A stretch of DNA of 64,000 bases from Diogma glabrata (GCA_963693315.1 OY856186.1:81721040-81785039), one strand, 5' to 3'. Shown: positions 1 through 11,304, numbered from the stretch's first letter. A program made the numbers and translations. Notes: generated by a model not told the origin, from the sequence alone.

Positions 1-1609
1 TGTTAGTGTATGTTAGCTTACTCTTGTTTTTGCCGTTTTTATTTATTTTCAACTCTTTGGTGACGACGGTCGCCAAACCCGTTGTAGCGTGCATTCGGTT
101 ATTGTTTTCCGATTGATGTTTGTGCTGCAGGGATATTGGTTTATGACACAGCTTGAGGGATTTTGTTTTGATTTTATCAATGGATTCATCATTTGATTTC
201 AACGTTGCTTTGAGAATTTAACACTGTTCGTCTTGCCTTGTTTTTTCAGTAAACTCAGATATTTCAGTCAAATCGAACGCACTTTATATACGACCAATGA
301 CATGCAGTTAAATCAGGTTCGGTAATGGTATCAACCCGTAACGAGATGTCTATTTTGTATTTCTTGGATACGTTTGCCTGCGGTATCGTGGATGCCCTGG
401 GACGTTTTATTCCTCTGGTATCATCTTTTGCGCGACGAATGTAGGCTGGTCTATGCATTGGATTTGCGCTGCTTTCGCAATGAAATTATCTTCTATTCGT
501 TTCAACAGTCCAGTGCTTCCAATTTTATTTCTTATTTTGATCGTTTTTAATATTTATGTGTGATCCCTCATACGACTAAGCTAAAGAGAAAAGATGCATA
601 CTCAAAGCAACTCATATCAGTTTTAAAATGGTGCAAACCTTTTTAAAACTGGTCTATTGGAAAGGGCCAACTGATCTTCTCCCCACGCATGACAAAATAT
701 TTTAATCCAGCTCAATATTGCAGATCGTTGAGGCGATGATGAGCAAAGTACACAACGCGAGCTTCAATTGAGAACGCGAACTTCAATATGAACAGATTTA
801 AGATCTCTTCCATTCAAATCTCTTAGTGCAAATAGGTGCATGAATTTGTCGGACAGAATTACATTTTTTTGTATTTCTTCTCCTGAGAAGTAGATCAATT
901 GTGAAATTTTTTTTACAAGTAGAGTTTTATTCTTTTGCTGTTTTTAAAATTTTATTGAACACTGTGTCATAGACATCCTGTTAGAAACAACAATTAAATT
1001 CGCTGAGAACATTTCAGCTCTGTACAGATTATTTCAAACAAAAGTTCTCATCTGGTGTCAGGTTTTTGAATAACGTCTTTAATTCAGTTTTAGAAAGAGC
1101 ACACACTTTCGTACCTTTTCTTTTTATTTGTTGTTACATGTTGAATGTTAGATCCATTACCAGATAGATTAACTCCAGGTTAATAAGACACATATGTCAA
1201 TTGTTTGCTTTTGATTAATTGTTAAAAGTAACATTCGTTCCAAACAATATCGTTCTTAATCGAACACAATGACGATTTTAATCGCTCCCATCGATTTCTT
1301 GCAAAACGTTTAACGCAAAACGTTCCATGCCGGTATTAAGATAAACGTCCAATAACAAAGTAAAAATTATTTAATTATTGTTTATGTATACTTTTTGTTA
1401 CTGTTATACAAACTATCTTATTCAGGTAGCACTGATCCCTCTTTTCTTTTTCTTTTTATTCTTTACTTATCGACTTTTTTTCATTTGTTTTATTTTTATC
1501 GTAATTTTTTTTCCTGGTTAACTTTAATTCATTTATTTGATATTTATGATTTTTTAACCAATAAGGCCAACGTTTGATTACATTTTACGCATTCTTTGGA
1601 TGATAATAT
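1..1609. other. Non-coding stretch, no supported gene
   Basis: No open frame here resembles a known family. The first ~480 bases are less AT-rich than what follows, and a 64-codon minus-strand frame at 264-458 has an ordinary, non-repetitive composition. It could be a decayed exon or element remnant, but I recognise no domain. From about 900 to 1600 the sequence is AT-rich and unstructured. Confidence 0.5.
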
Positions 1610-1616
1610 TTTAGGT

Positions 1617-1840
1617 GTTACGCCGCAATTAGACTATTGCAGAACTCTGCAATATTTCTGCAATGGTAGTGTGTAAAATATTCATTGCAGAAAAGTTTGG
1701 GAATGAACTCATTGCAAAACATTGCAATGACTGATTGCAATGTTTTGCAATGAGTTCATTGCTAAACTTTTCTGCAATGAATATTTTACACACTACCATT
1801 GCACGACTATTGCAGAGTTCTGCAATAGTCTAATTGCGGC
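1617..1840. mobile_element. Palindromic foldback MITE
   Basis: Bases 1622-1840 form one near-perfect palindrome with arms of about 105 bp centred near 1731. The outer ends read GCCGCAATTAGAC and its complement, and the motif TTGCAATG recurs along the arms. The 7-mer TTTAGGT lies on both sides (1610-1616 and 1841-1847) and may be the target-site duplication, in which case the left end carries five extra bases outside the palindrome. There is no coding capacity. It looks like a miniature inverted-repeat element, but the superfamily is not assignable from the ends. Confidence 0.75.
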
Positions 1841-2162
1841 TTTAGGTTCGAAAAAATTATAGTATGCAAATTAAGCTGTACGAAAACTTCGAAAAGTTTC
1901 TTTTTTTGCGATTCACCACCCTCACAATAAATTCGATAACCATAGTTACATACAACAGTTAAACTAAGGTTTACAGAAGTATAGCTTAGTATCTTTATCA
2001 ACATATTCATTATGAAAACTTTTTAATCTTCTTAAGATAACAGATGGAACGTTTAACTTCTTGATTCATGCCCATTATGTGTCTTACGATATGCATAATC
2101 TGACTTTTTAAATTTTCGACGTTGAATTCATTTACTCGTTATGTAGAATTCAGTTTTGTATA

Positions 2163-2945
2163 GGAGCTCGATTGAAGTCTGAAGTCTGGAGTCTGAAGTC
2201 TGAAGACTAAAATCTGAAATCTGAAGTCTGACGTCTGATGTCTGAAGTATCAGACTTTAGACTTCAAACACCAGACTTCAGACTTAAGATTTCAGACTTT
2301 AGACTTTAAACTTCAGACTTCAGACTTTAAGCTTCATACTTAACCGACTTCAGAATTTAGTCTAAAGTTTAAAGTCTAAAGTCGAAAGTCTAAAGTCTGA
2401 AGTCTACACTCTGAAGTCTGAAGTCTAAAGTCTGAAGTCTGAACTCTGGTCTGAAGTCTGAATTTCGGTTTTGAATTCCGAATTAGGAATTCTTAAGTCT
2501 GAAGAATGAAGCCTGAAGTCAAAGGTCTGAAATCTGAAGTACGAAGTCTTAAGTTTAAATTCTGAATTCTGAGTGAAGAATTCTAAAGTCTGAAATCTGA
2601 TCTGAAGCCTGAAGTCGGTTTTTGTATTCTAAATTGTAAAGTTTGAAGAATGAAGCCTGAAGTCGAAGGTTTGAAATCTGAAGTGCGAAGTCTTAAGTTT
2701 AAATTTTGAATTTTTAGTTCTGAATTTTGAATGCCAAATTCTGAAGTCTGAAAATCTGATCTGAAGTATGCAGTCTGAAAAGTCTACAAGCCGAAGAATG
2801 TAGAATTCTGAATTTTGAACTCTGAATTCTAAATTCTGAGTTCTGAATTCTGGAGCCTGAAATCTGGTCTGAAGACTGAATATTGAATTCTAACGTCTGA
2901 AGAATAAAGCTTGAAGTCTGAAATTTACTGTCCTTAGATTGAAAT
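2163..2945. repeat. Decayed GAAGTCT-type heptamer array with strand switch
   Basis: Diverged runs of GAAGTCT and TAAGTCT repeats. Around 2250-2350 the repeats appear in the opposite orientation (AGACTTC), then the original orientation returns. Divergence increases towards the middle, with many GAATTCTGAA variants. It is continuous with the homogeneous array that follows and is read as its eroded, rearranged edge. Confidence 0.8.
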
Positions 2946-3460
2946 TTAAAGTCTAAAGTCTAAAGTCTAAAGTCTAAAGTCTAAAGTCTAAAGTCTAAAG
3001 TCTAAAGTCTAAAGTCTAAAGTCTAAAGTCTAAAGTCTAAAGTCTAAAGTCTAAAGTCTAAAGTCTAAAGTTTAGAGTCTAAAGTCTAAAGTCTAAAGTC
3101 TAAAGTCTAAATTCTAAAGTCTAAATTCTAAAGTCTAAAGTCTAAAGTCTAAAGTCTAAAGTCTAAAGTCTAAAGTCTAAAGTCTAAAGTCTAAAGTCTA
3201 AAGTCTAAAGTCTAAAGTCTAAAGTCTAAAGTCTAAAGTCTAAAGTCTAAAGTCTAAAGTCTAAAATCTAAAGTCTAAAGTCTAAAGTCTAAAGTCTAAA
3301 GTCTAAAGTCTAAAGTCTAAAGTCTAAAGTCTAAAGTCTAAAGTGTAAAGTCTAAAGTCTAAAGTCTAAAGTCTAAAGTCTAAAGTCTAAAGTCTAACGT
3401 CTTAAGTCTTAAGTCTAAAGTCTAAAGTGTAAAGTCTAAAGTTTAAAGTCTAAAGTCTAA
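2946..3460. repeat. Heptanucleotide satellite (CTAAAGT)n
   Basis: About 73 nearly uninterrupted copies of a 7-bp unit, CTAAAGT, with only scattered single-base variants (TTTAGAGT, CTAAATT, GTAAAGT). The homogeneity contrasts sharply with the diverged flank on the left. The unit is neither the insect telomere repeat TTAGG nor its complement. Local slippage or unequal exchange is the likely cause. Confidence 0.97.
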
Positions 3461-4702
3461 GAACAAACTCACAATACAGTGAAACGAACACGGACTCAGG
3501 GTTGTCGCGGAAAATATTATCATGTATGCAAACATTCCTTTATAATTATTTTCAAAGTAAACGCTCGTTATACGTGGCTTTTTGCCACAAAAATAAAGTG
3601 CTTGGCAGCTCTGGTATTCCACGCCTTTTTGTTTTGAACAATTTTTTAAAACACAAATTTTTTAATTTTAATATTTATGTATCTTCTTGAATTTGTTTTT
3701 ATACAGTATTTTTTAATGGCGCTTTTGGATAATCTAGACTTAAAAATTTAAATATGATAAGCTTCTGATCGGTATCCATATAGTAGTGTTTCTGTTAAAT
3801 CGAACATCAGTTATACTTGTAAACTGTCTGTTACACTTAAAACAAAACTACTAAGTAAATTTACCAAATCGTTTTAATCAAAACATTTATGTAAATTTAA
3901 CAAAACTCTTTGTTAAATTTACAAAAATTTCGAATAGGTACTCTAGTTTTCTAGAAAAAATATATAAATTAATCAAATGTTATTGTGAATCAGATAGAGA
4001 AAACTAAGTTAAATTTATCTCAATTTTTTTATATTAATTAGACGATATAAAACGAATCCTTTTCGACTTCGTTCTAAACAAATAAGCGCTGAACAAACTC
4101 GCACTCATCTTAAACATACAATCCCGTTTGATATATGATTCACGTGTTTGATTATAAGTGGCGTAAACGTTTTTCTCGGAAAAAAATACTACTGCTTTCG
4201 TTACTTGATGGATTGAGCAAAGAGAGATTGTTTGAAGATGTTGTTTACAAATGTCTTTTGTTTTTGAATTTTCAGCTTGTGATTTGCTGCGTCTGTCTAC
4301 TCCAAGTTCCTATGTCTTGGAGGAAAAATATCAGTTTGTTATTAAAAAGGAGTTGATCGATTTAATTTTTCCATCTGGCGATGTTCAAGTGTATATGTTT
4401 ATGTTATTAGTAATATTTCAAATATGGAGTGGGTATGTCACACTTTATGGGTAGCCAACTCTTTCAATTGATATGATTTTGTTTTGAAGTTATCGAGTAC
4501 GTTGACTTTATATTGCCGATTGTTTTGTTTTGAAATATTTTATAATTAGTTAAGATATGTAATAGTGAAATGATTTCAAATGAACAAAAAAAAATAATGG
4601 AAACAACTTTCCTAATGGGTATACGTAATCGATGGAAACATGAAAAAAAACTGATCGTTTCTTTTGTCGTCAAAATCGACCTTTATTTTGTTTATAAATA
4701 CC
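3461..4702. other. AT-rich stretch, no gene recognised
   Basis: Short overlapping frames at 4135-4454 have no recognisable domain and are typical of AT-rich DNA. I see no RNA gene or inverted-repeat element. Confidence 0.5.
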
Positions 4703-4707
4703 CAATC

Positions 4708-4872
4708 TGTTGAGCAGAATGATATTTTGAAATAGAAATAACTAGATTGTAATTCAATGAGTTTATTACGAAAAAAGAGAGCAAATATAATAGTCTTATG
4801 GTTTATATATACATTGTATGCTTATATGTGTATGTAAATAAATCATAGGGTGTTTCATTTATTATCTTAACA
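4708..4872 (-). repeat. Copia 3' LTR
   Basis: 165 bp, beginning TGTTGAGCAG and ending TTATCTTAACA on the plus strand. It matches 7314-7478 except for one A/G difference near the right end. Confidence 0.95.
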
Positions 4873-4885
4873 CTCCCACTTAAAT
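4873..4885 (-). promoter_or_regulatory. Polypurine tract of the Copia element
   Basis: Read on the minus strand, the bases just before the 3' LTR are TTTAAGTGGGAG, a typical Copia plus-strand primer tract. Confidence 0.85.
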
Positions 4886-4962
4886 TAAACATTACATTTT
4901 AAAACAACCAAATTAATTCAAAAAATTATAATTACAATTCAAATAATTTATAAAAAAAAAAC

Positions 4963-5796
4963 TTAATTGAAATGACATACATTCATTTCATTTCTCAATT
5001 TCTGGAAGCCATCTTTGCCAAGCGCCTTTGTGAGGATGTCACCAAGGTGATTTGATGTTGAAACGTAAGAAATTTGAAACGAGTCTTGTTCAAACTTTTC
5101 ACGAATAAAGTGATACCTTATATCGATGTGTTTTGTTCTGCGGTGGAACTCAGGATTCTTGATTAACTTGATCGCACTTTGGTTATCAATGTGTAGAATA
5201 GGTACACCTTCCAATTTTACTTGAAGATCGTTTAAAAATTGTTCAACCCATATCATTTCTTTTACTGTTTGTGAGGCTGCCACGTATTCACTCTCAGTTG
5301 TAGAAAGTGAAACACTTTTCTGTCTTTCTGAACACCAAATTACTGGACTCGAGCCTAGCATAAAGAGGTAGCCAGTAGTAGACCTCCTTGTTGTAAGATC
5401 ACCAGCATAATCAGCATCACTAAAAGCAAATAAACGAAAAACTGTTTGATTAGATTTGAAACTCAGCCCATATCTTGGAGTTCCTTTGATATATTTCAGA
5501 ATTCTTTTCACTGCCTTAACATCAGTAGCTGTTGGATTTTCCATAAAACGACTAACATAGTTAACCGCATATGCTACATCTGGTCTAGTTGCTACAGCCA
5601 AATACATTAAACTCCCTACAGCTTCCCTATAAGGAAACTTTGTTGTCATAGAATTCTGATCCTCAATACTTGTTCCTGGTTCAGCTGGAGTAGATACAGG
5701 ATTACAATCTTCCATACCAAATCTCTTTAATATTTTCAAAGCATAATTGTGTTGATGTAATACAATTGTTCCGTCCTGGAGTTTATTAATTTCCAT
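4963..5796 (-). pseudogene. Copia pol fragment: RT C-terminus and RNase H
   Basis: 277 codons matching the end of Copia-type polyproteins. RNase H residues are visible in FSDADYAGD and in the STTESEY segment (residues ~115-170), followed by HIDIRYHF and the terminal ILTKAL motif seen in this family. The frame is open, but it is cut off from the RT palm by a small rearrangement around 5797-5880, where the sequence ATTAATGGTAATATTA is partly duplicated and shifts the frame. The Met at the start is internal to the original polyprotein (FLGMEI), so it is not a real start. Confidence 0.93.
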
Positions 5797-5865
5797 ACCA
5801 AGGAAATATTCAGCATCACCACAGGTTATTTCAAAATTATCTTGTAATGGTAATATTATATGTTA

Positions 5866-7065
5866 TTAGTTTATTAATGGTAATATTAGCTTTTCATCAT
5901 TTGAAGCAATCAACCCATCATCAATGTAGAGTGCTAATATGATTTGGTCACGACCATTTCTGTAATTGAATATGCAGGGGTCTGCCTTTGAGGGAACAAA
6001 CCCAAAATTATGAAGATATTTACTAAATTTTTGATTCCAAACTCGGGAGGCCTGCTTAAGTCCGTACAAACATTTTAAAAGTTTACAGACTCTTCCAGAA
6101 CTATCATTATATCCCTCTGGCTGCTGCATATAAATATCCTCCTCCAATTCACCATGTAAAAAGGCGGTTTTAATGTCGAATTGTTTTAGAATTAAATTTT
6201 CTTGAGCCGCGATCGCTAGAACGATCCTGATTGATGAAAACCTTGCAACTGGACTAAATGTTTCCTTGAAGTCAATACCAAATCTTTGGCTATAACCTTT
6301 TGCCACTAATCTAGCTCTATACCTATCAATTTCGCCATACTGGTTCAATTTTATTTTATACACCCAACGATTTTGGATAGGTTTAAGACCAACTGGTAGT
6401 TCAACCAGATCCCAAGTGTTGTTTTTTAAAAGAGCTTGATATTCATCATTCATCGCTTCCACCCATTTTTGTTTATCGGATGATCTTAAAGCTTCATCAA
6501 AACACAATGGTTCTTGAAAATCTGCAATGAAAGCAAAACCATCATCAACTGCCATGCTTACCATTTTGTTTCTTCCACGAAGCCTCTCTTTGATTGTGTC
6601 GGTTTGTTGACAATCTACGGGTTCTGAGATCACATTATCTTCATCACCTGCAACTTCAAGACTCTCTTTCAACGAAACATCATCATAAAACACAGTAGTT
6701 TCATCAGACTCTTCTCTAAATTTTAAATCACAAGACACTTGTATTTTTCTTGTGCTATTATTCCAAACTCTAAACCCCTTGGTATTATCACAATACCCAA
6801 CAAAAATTCCAGTGTCAGACTTTCTATCCCGTTTCTTTCTATTTTGTTTCGGTACAAGCACAAAGATTTCTGAACCAAAAACTTTAAAATTATCAAAATT
6901 TGGTATTTCATTAAACCACAACTCGAACGGTGTTTTATTGGCTGTTGGACTTGGGCCAGTTCTGTTCAAAACATATATTGCTGTGTTGACTGCTTCAGCC
7001 CACAATTTCAATGGCAGGTTCTTTGAATGAATCATAGTCCTAGACGCCTCTACAATCGTACGCAT
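5866..7065 (-). pseudogene. Copia pol fragment: integrase C-terminus and RT
   Basis: An open stretch of 399 codons. Residues 1-90 correspond to the integrase C-terminal half (RTIVEASRTMI, then LWFNEIPNFDNFKVFG). Residues ~205-385 are the reverse transcriptase, with NRWVYKIKLN, RARLVAKGYSQ, the FDIKTAFLHGEL aspartate motif, CLYGLKQ, and the catalytic LYIDDGLIAS near the end. It ends shortly after this motif because of the local duplication at ~5845-5880. The 5' side joins the upstream integrase piece through a frameshift near 7050-7110. Confidence 0.95.
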
Positions 7066-7281
7066 ATCTCGTTCAGCTCGTCCATTCTGCTCCGGTGTAT
7101 ACGGAACAGATCTTTCCTCCGTTCCGATTCCTGAACATCGTGGTTAATAAATTCAGTTCCATTGTCCGTCCTTAAGACTTGAATTTGGCATCCAGTATCT
7201 TTTTCTATTAGCTTTGCAAAATTTTGGATGCACTGACTGACTTCTGATTCCATGATATAAAAAGATACTGGATGCCAAATT
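7050..7281 (-). pseudogene. Copia integrase core fragment, frameshifted
   Basis: Minus-strand reading gives a short integrase piece with the second catalytic aspartate in VLRTDNGTEF. Downstream, the sequence that should read as the NGRAER segment with the catalytic glutamate is out of frame. The zinc-binding N-terminus and first catalytic aspartate are absent. Just upstream, at 7259-7281, sits an inverted copy of 7182-7204, marking the deletion junction. Confidence 0.85.
7182..7281. repeat. 23-bp inverted repeat at the Copia deletion junction
   Basis: Bases 7182-7204 and 7259-7281 are perfect reverse complements separated by 54 bp. The left arm is native integrase coding sequence (DTGCQI). 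The right arm lies where native upstream integrase sequence should be. This is the footprint of a template switch or foldback event that removed gag, protease and half of integrase. Confidence 0.9.
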
Positions 7282-7299
7282 GCCATACTGATTGCCATA

Positions 7300-7313
7300 C
7301 TGGGCCCATAACC
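7300..7313 (-). promoter_or_regulatory. Primer binding site, half-tRNA-iMet type
   Basis: The plus strand reads CTGGGCCCATAACC directly against the 5' LTR. This equals the anticodon arm of the eukaryotic initiator methionine tRNA, so the element would be primed by an internally cleaved tRNA as in Drosophila copia (recalled family knowledge). The site survived although gag did not. Confidence 0.85.
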
Positions 7314-7478
7314 TGTTGAGCAGAATGATATTTTGAAATAGAAATAACTAGATTGTAATTCAATGAGTTTATTACGAAAAAAGAGAGCAAATATAATAGT
7401 CTTATGGTTTATATATACATTGTATGCTTATATGTGTATGTAAATAAATCATAGGGTGTTTCGTTTATTATCTTAACA
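7314..7478 (-). repeat. Copia 5' LTR
   Basis: 165 bp, TG...CA, one mismatch to the other LTR, followed on the right by the 5-mer CAACC. Confidence 0.95.
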
Positions 7479-7483
7479 CAACC

Positions 7484-10308
7484 CCACCCATATACATTCT
7501 CTTATTGGATTATATTAATTTTGGCTGACAGTTCGTGGATATACGTAAAATGATTGGCGTGAAATTAATGAATATTCTTAAAAGTTCGTTATACATCCGC
7601 TGTACATCCGTTCACCATCGCATGAAACAATAGTTATTGTATTACTACAGTCGCTCGTCGTTCTGCAATTTTCATAGTATTCAACCATAGTATCAATTTT
7701 AAATACCAGCTTTTGTACATTCATCCACCATTGCACGACTCGACCGCTGCGTGACCATTACCGTGTAATTGGGCTGAGAGAGTGATGATTGGCTAATCCG
7801 GACGTGAGGACGGAGAGGGATCTACTCCTAGCATGGGGTGAGTACTGTTATGTCTACTTATAGGTATAGGGCTGTGTGGGTGTGTGTATGTATGCGTGAG
7901 TGTATGCGGTGCGTGAGCGTGTGAGTGAAGAAATTATGGAGGTGAACGTGACGGTCGTGGCTTCAGGTCGTGGTCGAGGCTTAGAGTTCAAAATCGAACT
8001 AGGTACGCGGCCTGCTATAACCACTCCATTGGTTTTCCATTGGAGCTAGTTCTCCTTTACAGATAAAAAAATAATAACATTAATTAAGACAAGTTTAATG
8101 ATTGTATTAATATGGGTTATTGAGAACCACTACTATATTTTAAAGGATGTACTCTAATTCTCAATCAACATTTTGTACCTATGTACAATTTTTTCTTAAC
8201 ATTTTATTCGAACAGATATAACGAAATAATTGCAGTCAAATTTAATCAGACTAGTTCTTTTAATTTAAAATAATCCAGTATGTTTATTTTATATTCTTTT
8301 ATTGTTCGGTGGCATTATTATGTTTTATTAAAACACAATGAGAAAATTGTAGTAGATTTTATTCGAAACATTAGACATAATTTTCTAAAAATGCGGTTTC
8401 ATTTTTAATTACGTGATTATTTAGCTCTCGTCTTATCGTGACAAAACGCAAAGTAGAGATTTCTTTATTTTCATTTGAGTTTTCGTGATTTTTGGTAGGG
8501 CGGTACGTTAGGTCTTGTTACATCGTATGTGCCAACTTACAACACTCTAGTATTGTTGCTTATCTCGTTTTTTCTATTAGTATCGTGGCCAACGTCGCAT
8601 TTTTTGTGATTAAGAAAATATTGATGAAGACTATAGATCATTTAGGCCAACTGCGTTGATTGAGACACGTATATGTAACAAACGTTTAATCAGATTTGCA
8701 ATAATATCCCTCGTCAACCATAGGTAAAATAGATACTTACATATTTAACATATTCTGTTTTGATATAAATAAGTTTGATTTCCGGCCTCTTATTGAAAAG
8801 CAATCAAATACTTCTGCATTTTACCTCACTATGCTACTTTTTATATTTTATTATGATTAAAAAAAATAATATCAAATATCATCACGATTTCAATTCTACT
8901 TAAACGTTATAAAAACAAAAATATAAAATATTTATCTCACCTTTACGTTTTCAACTTCACCATGATGTTCATCATCATAATAATCATTTCTGATTTAGTT
9001 TTTCTTGTTCTTTATCACAATACACACATATAAAATTAATTGCTTTCGATTAAAACTGAAACGTTGTAAATCAGCCTAAAAATATAACGATGAACGAGGT
9101 ATATGCATACCACTGTACCAGTGATTATGTTTAATTAATTTTCTTATTATAACCAACCCGTTATCATAGTTCATAGAATGGAATGTGCAATATTTTTACC
9201 CCTGAACGTCACTCGGCTCATAATACGAAACTAAAAAAAGGTTTAATTTTTGGTAGCAGTTTGAAAAATGAGTGTGTGGTAAACACCATAACATTAGGTT
9301 GCACAACCCACTACTGTATCTAAACGCGTAAAATCTGGTATTTTTAATTAATTTCTAAAAGTGGTTGACCAACTATGAACTATGACGATGAAGCAATAAT
9401 ATCGGTTTAATGTTGTGTGATCTTGATTTTATGTTTCTTGAAAAATAATCTAAAATACCGCTTAACAAATAATCAATTTAAATGAGACCAAACAAGTCTT
9501 CTGGAATAATTTACAATAAAAACTTAATTAAACTTTTGCAAAAACAAACCGATTACGAAAAAAAAAACATTTTAATTCCATACCACTAACACAAGAAAAC
9601 CGATCTTCGAACTAAACTAATACTGAAGAAATTGATCTCTTTTATCTATTTTTTTTCATCATCATCTTTGTTTTTTATCTCTACCCATACCTAATATAAA
9701 AAAAAATAAACTAAAACCAAAATCCAATTTCAATTCTAATGTTCTTCTGACCTTTTTGTATTAGGTCAATAACTGAATTGTAAAGATTGATTTTATAGGA
9801 TTTGGAAATAAATAAAAAAAACTATTTCGTTCAACGAAAATAAAAACAGTTGAAGTGAAACAAATTAGATAAAAAACAAAAAAAAGTTTATACGTTGATG
9901 AGAATTTTAGTTTCTACGATTTTTAATAAAATATTTATTAAAAAAAAATTAAAAAATCATCTCAAATAAAATGTTTTAAATAAAATAAATTTGAAAATCA
10001 GTTCACAAGTAACTTTTCAACTTCATGAACTTTCAAGGTCGTAAATACTTCTTTGAAATCAAACAGAAATTGTGATCACTTATTTATAAATAAAGTTAAG
10101 GTGTTTTGTTTAATGTATGAATGATAAAAAACTGAATACTGGTTCACATGTCTGCAATGTGCTATGTATTTGTTTAAACCGAGCCTTTTAAAATTAACTC
10201 AGTAACAAAAACAGGAATATCACTGATCAAAGAGAAAGCGATGGACAATAAAGTTGTAGTTTTGTGACTAACTTTTTATCCAATGCGTTTTTCCACCTAA
10301 CCGAAACT
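7484..10308. other. Intergenic AT-rich stretch, no gene recognised
   Basis: No conserved frame or RNA gene seen. At 7866-7925 there is an imperfect GT/GC-rich purine-pyrimidine run (GTGTGGGTGTGTGTATG and similar). From 8050 to 10300 the DNA is AT-rich with A-tracts. A host intron or regulatory region cannot be excluded. Confidence 0.5.
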
Positions 10309-10317
10309 CAAGGAAAC

Positions 10318-10725
10318 GTTTCTATGATAAAATATCACACGAAAAAATCACACACTAAAGAATATAATGTCGAAAATATCACAGCGAAGAAATCACACTC
10401 CACGAAAATATCACATCACGAAAATATCACATTTCGAAAATATCACATCCTAAAATCACACGCGAAAAAATATCACATCCTAAAATCACACGCGGAAAAA
10501 TATCACATCCAAAAATCACACGCGAAAAAATACCACATCCTAAAATCACACCCAAAAAAATATCACGTAAAAAATTTTATTGTAAAAAAACACAATGTCC
10601 GTATATAAAATAAAAATTTTTGGAGTACTTTAACTAAGCTACCTTTCATTTGATATCGTATTTGACTTAGTGAAAAACGTTTTCAAAAACTTCACGTTAT
10701 TGCCCTATCAACTCAACATTAAGTA
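10318..10725 (+). repeat. Left arm of the MULE/foldback element
   Basis: The outer ~250 bp consist of many imperfect units such as AAAATCACACGCGAAAAAAT and AAATATCACATCC, spaced about 30-35 bp. The inner part contains the pair-wise conserved segments TTTTATTGTAAAAAAACA and GACTTAGT, which recur inverted in the right arm. The frame at 10264-10608 spanning this array only translates the repeat and is not a gene. Confidence 0.9.
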
Positions 10726-11097
10726 AAAAATCTTGAATATGTTCACCACAGGAATAGGAAGATGGTGTTAGTCATTGGCGATGTAATAAATATCGCAGTC
10801 TTCGTTTAAACTCAATTCTTCATACCAATGAAAATCAGATTGTAAGAGAGTCGCTTGATCACAACCATAGCGCCAAAAACTTTGAGGACCAAGCTCATTA
10901 ATGAAAGCTAGTTCAGCTAGTTAATGAAATGAAGCAATAGCCAGTCCTGGAGCTTCAACTCATCTCACAACTACATTTGGAATGTCTCAAGCTTCGGAAG
11001 GTGTGCAGGTGGCTCCACCCAAACAAAATTCACTAACTTGACGCTTTCAGTACGCCAAAAGTAAAACAAATGGGAATTCTTTAGCCAATCCGAGAGA

Positions 11098-11240
11098 CAG
11101 ATTTGCGTCAATTAACATCCTTAGAACGCATGTTGTTGTGGGACCTTGGTCTTAAAAGGTTTTTATGTGTTGTTGTGACACATATTGTAATGCCTACTAC
11201 ACATCACATTTTATTAAAAAAAAAAAAAAAAAAAAAAAAA
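11098..11240 (+). mobile_element. Short poly(A)-tailed retroposon, copy 1
   Basis: A ~120-bp body (CAGATTTGCGTC... to ...TTTTATT) followed by an uninterrupted A tract to 11240. TCCGAGAGA occurs immediately before (11089-11097) and immediately after (11241-11249), a clear target duplication. Related copies are at 14803-14935 (minus) and 63416-63546 (plus). I do not see clear pol III A and B boxes, so it may be a SINE with unusual head or a 5'-truncated LINE tail. Confidence 0.85.
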
Positions 11241-11304
11241 TCCGAGAGATATTCATATTTTAATATTTGAGAAATATAATATGGTATTATAAGATTCAGG
11301 AATT

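Larger units (their letters stand above)
4708..7478 (-). mobile_element. Ty1/Copia LTR retrotransposon, internally deleted
   Basis: Two 165-bp LTRs (4708-4872 and 7314-7478), both TG...CA and differing at one visible base, enclose a minus-strand pol remnant. Flanking 5-mers CAATC (4703-4707) and CAACC (7479-7483) fit a 5-bp target duplication with one change. A purine tract abuts the 3' LTR and a half-tRNA-iMet primer site abuts the 5' LTR. The order integrase, RT, RNase H is Copia-type. The internal region is only ~2.4 kb: gag, protease and the N-terminal half of integrase are missing, and frameshifts break the rest. It cannot be autonomous. Confidence 0.96.

Noticed and set aside
2946..3460. 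Telomere or subtelomere repeat
   Set aside because: The unit is 7 bp (CTAAAGT), not TTAGG or a known insect telomere variant, and lies among interspersed elements.
10380..10600. Possible CRISPR-like array of spaced repeats
   Set aside because: Units are imperfect and there are no unique spacers; the array is mirrored in inverse order at 13.8-14.1 kb and belongs to transposon arms in a eukaryotic genome.
10264..10608. 114-codon frame with repeated SHAKKYHILK motif, looking like a repeat protein
   Set aside because: It is the translation of the MULE/foldback arm sub-repeats; the mirrored arm has no such frame in the corresponding orientation.
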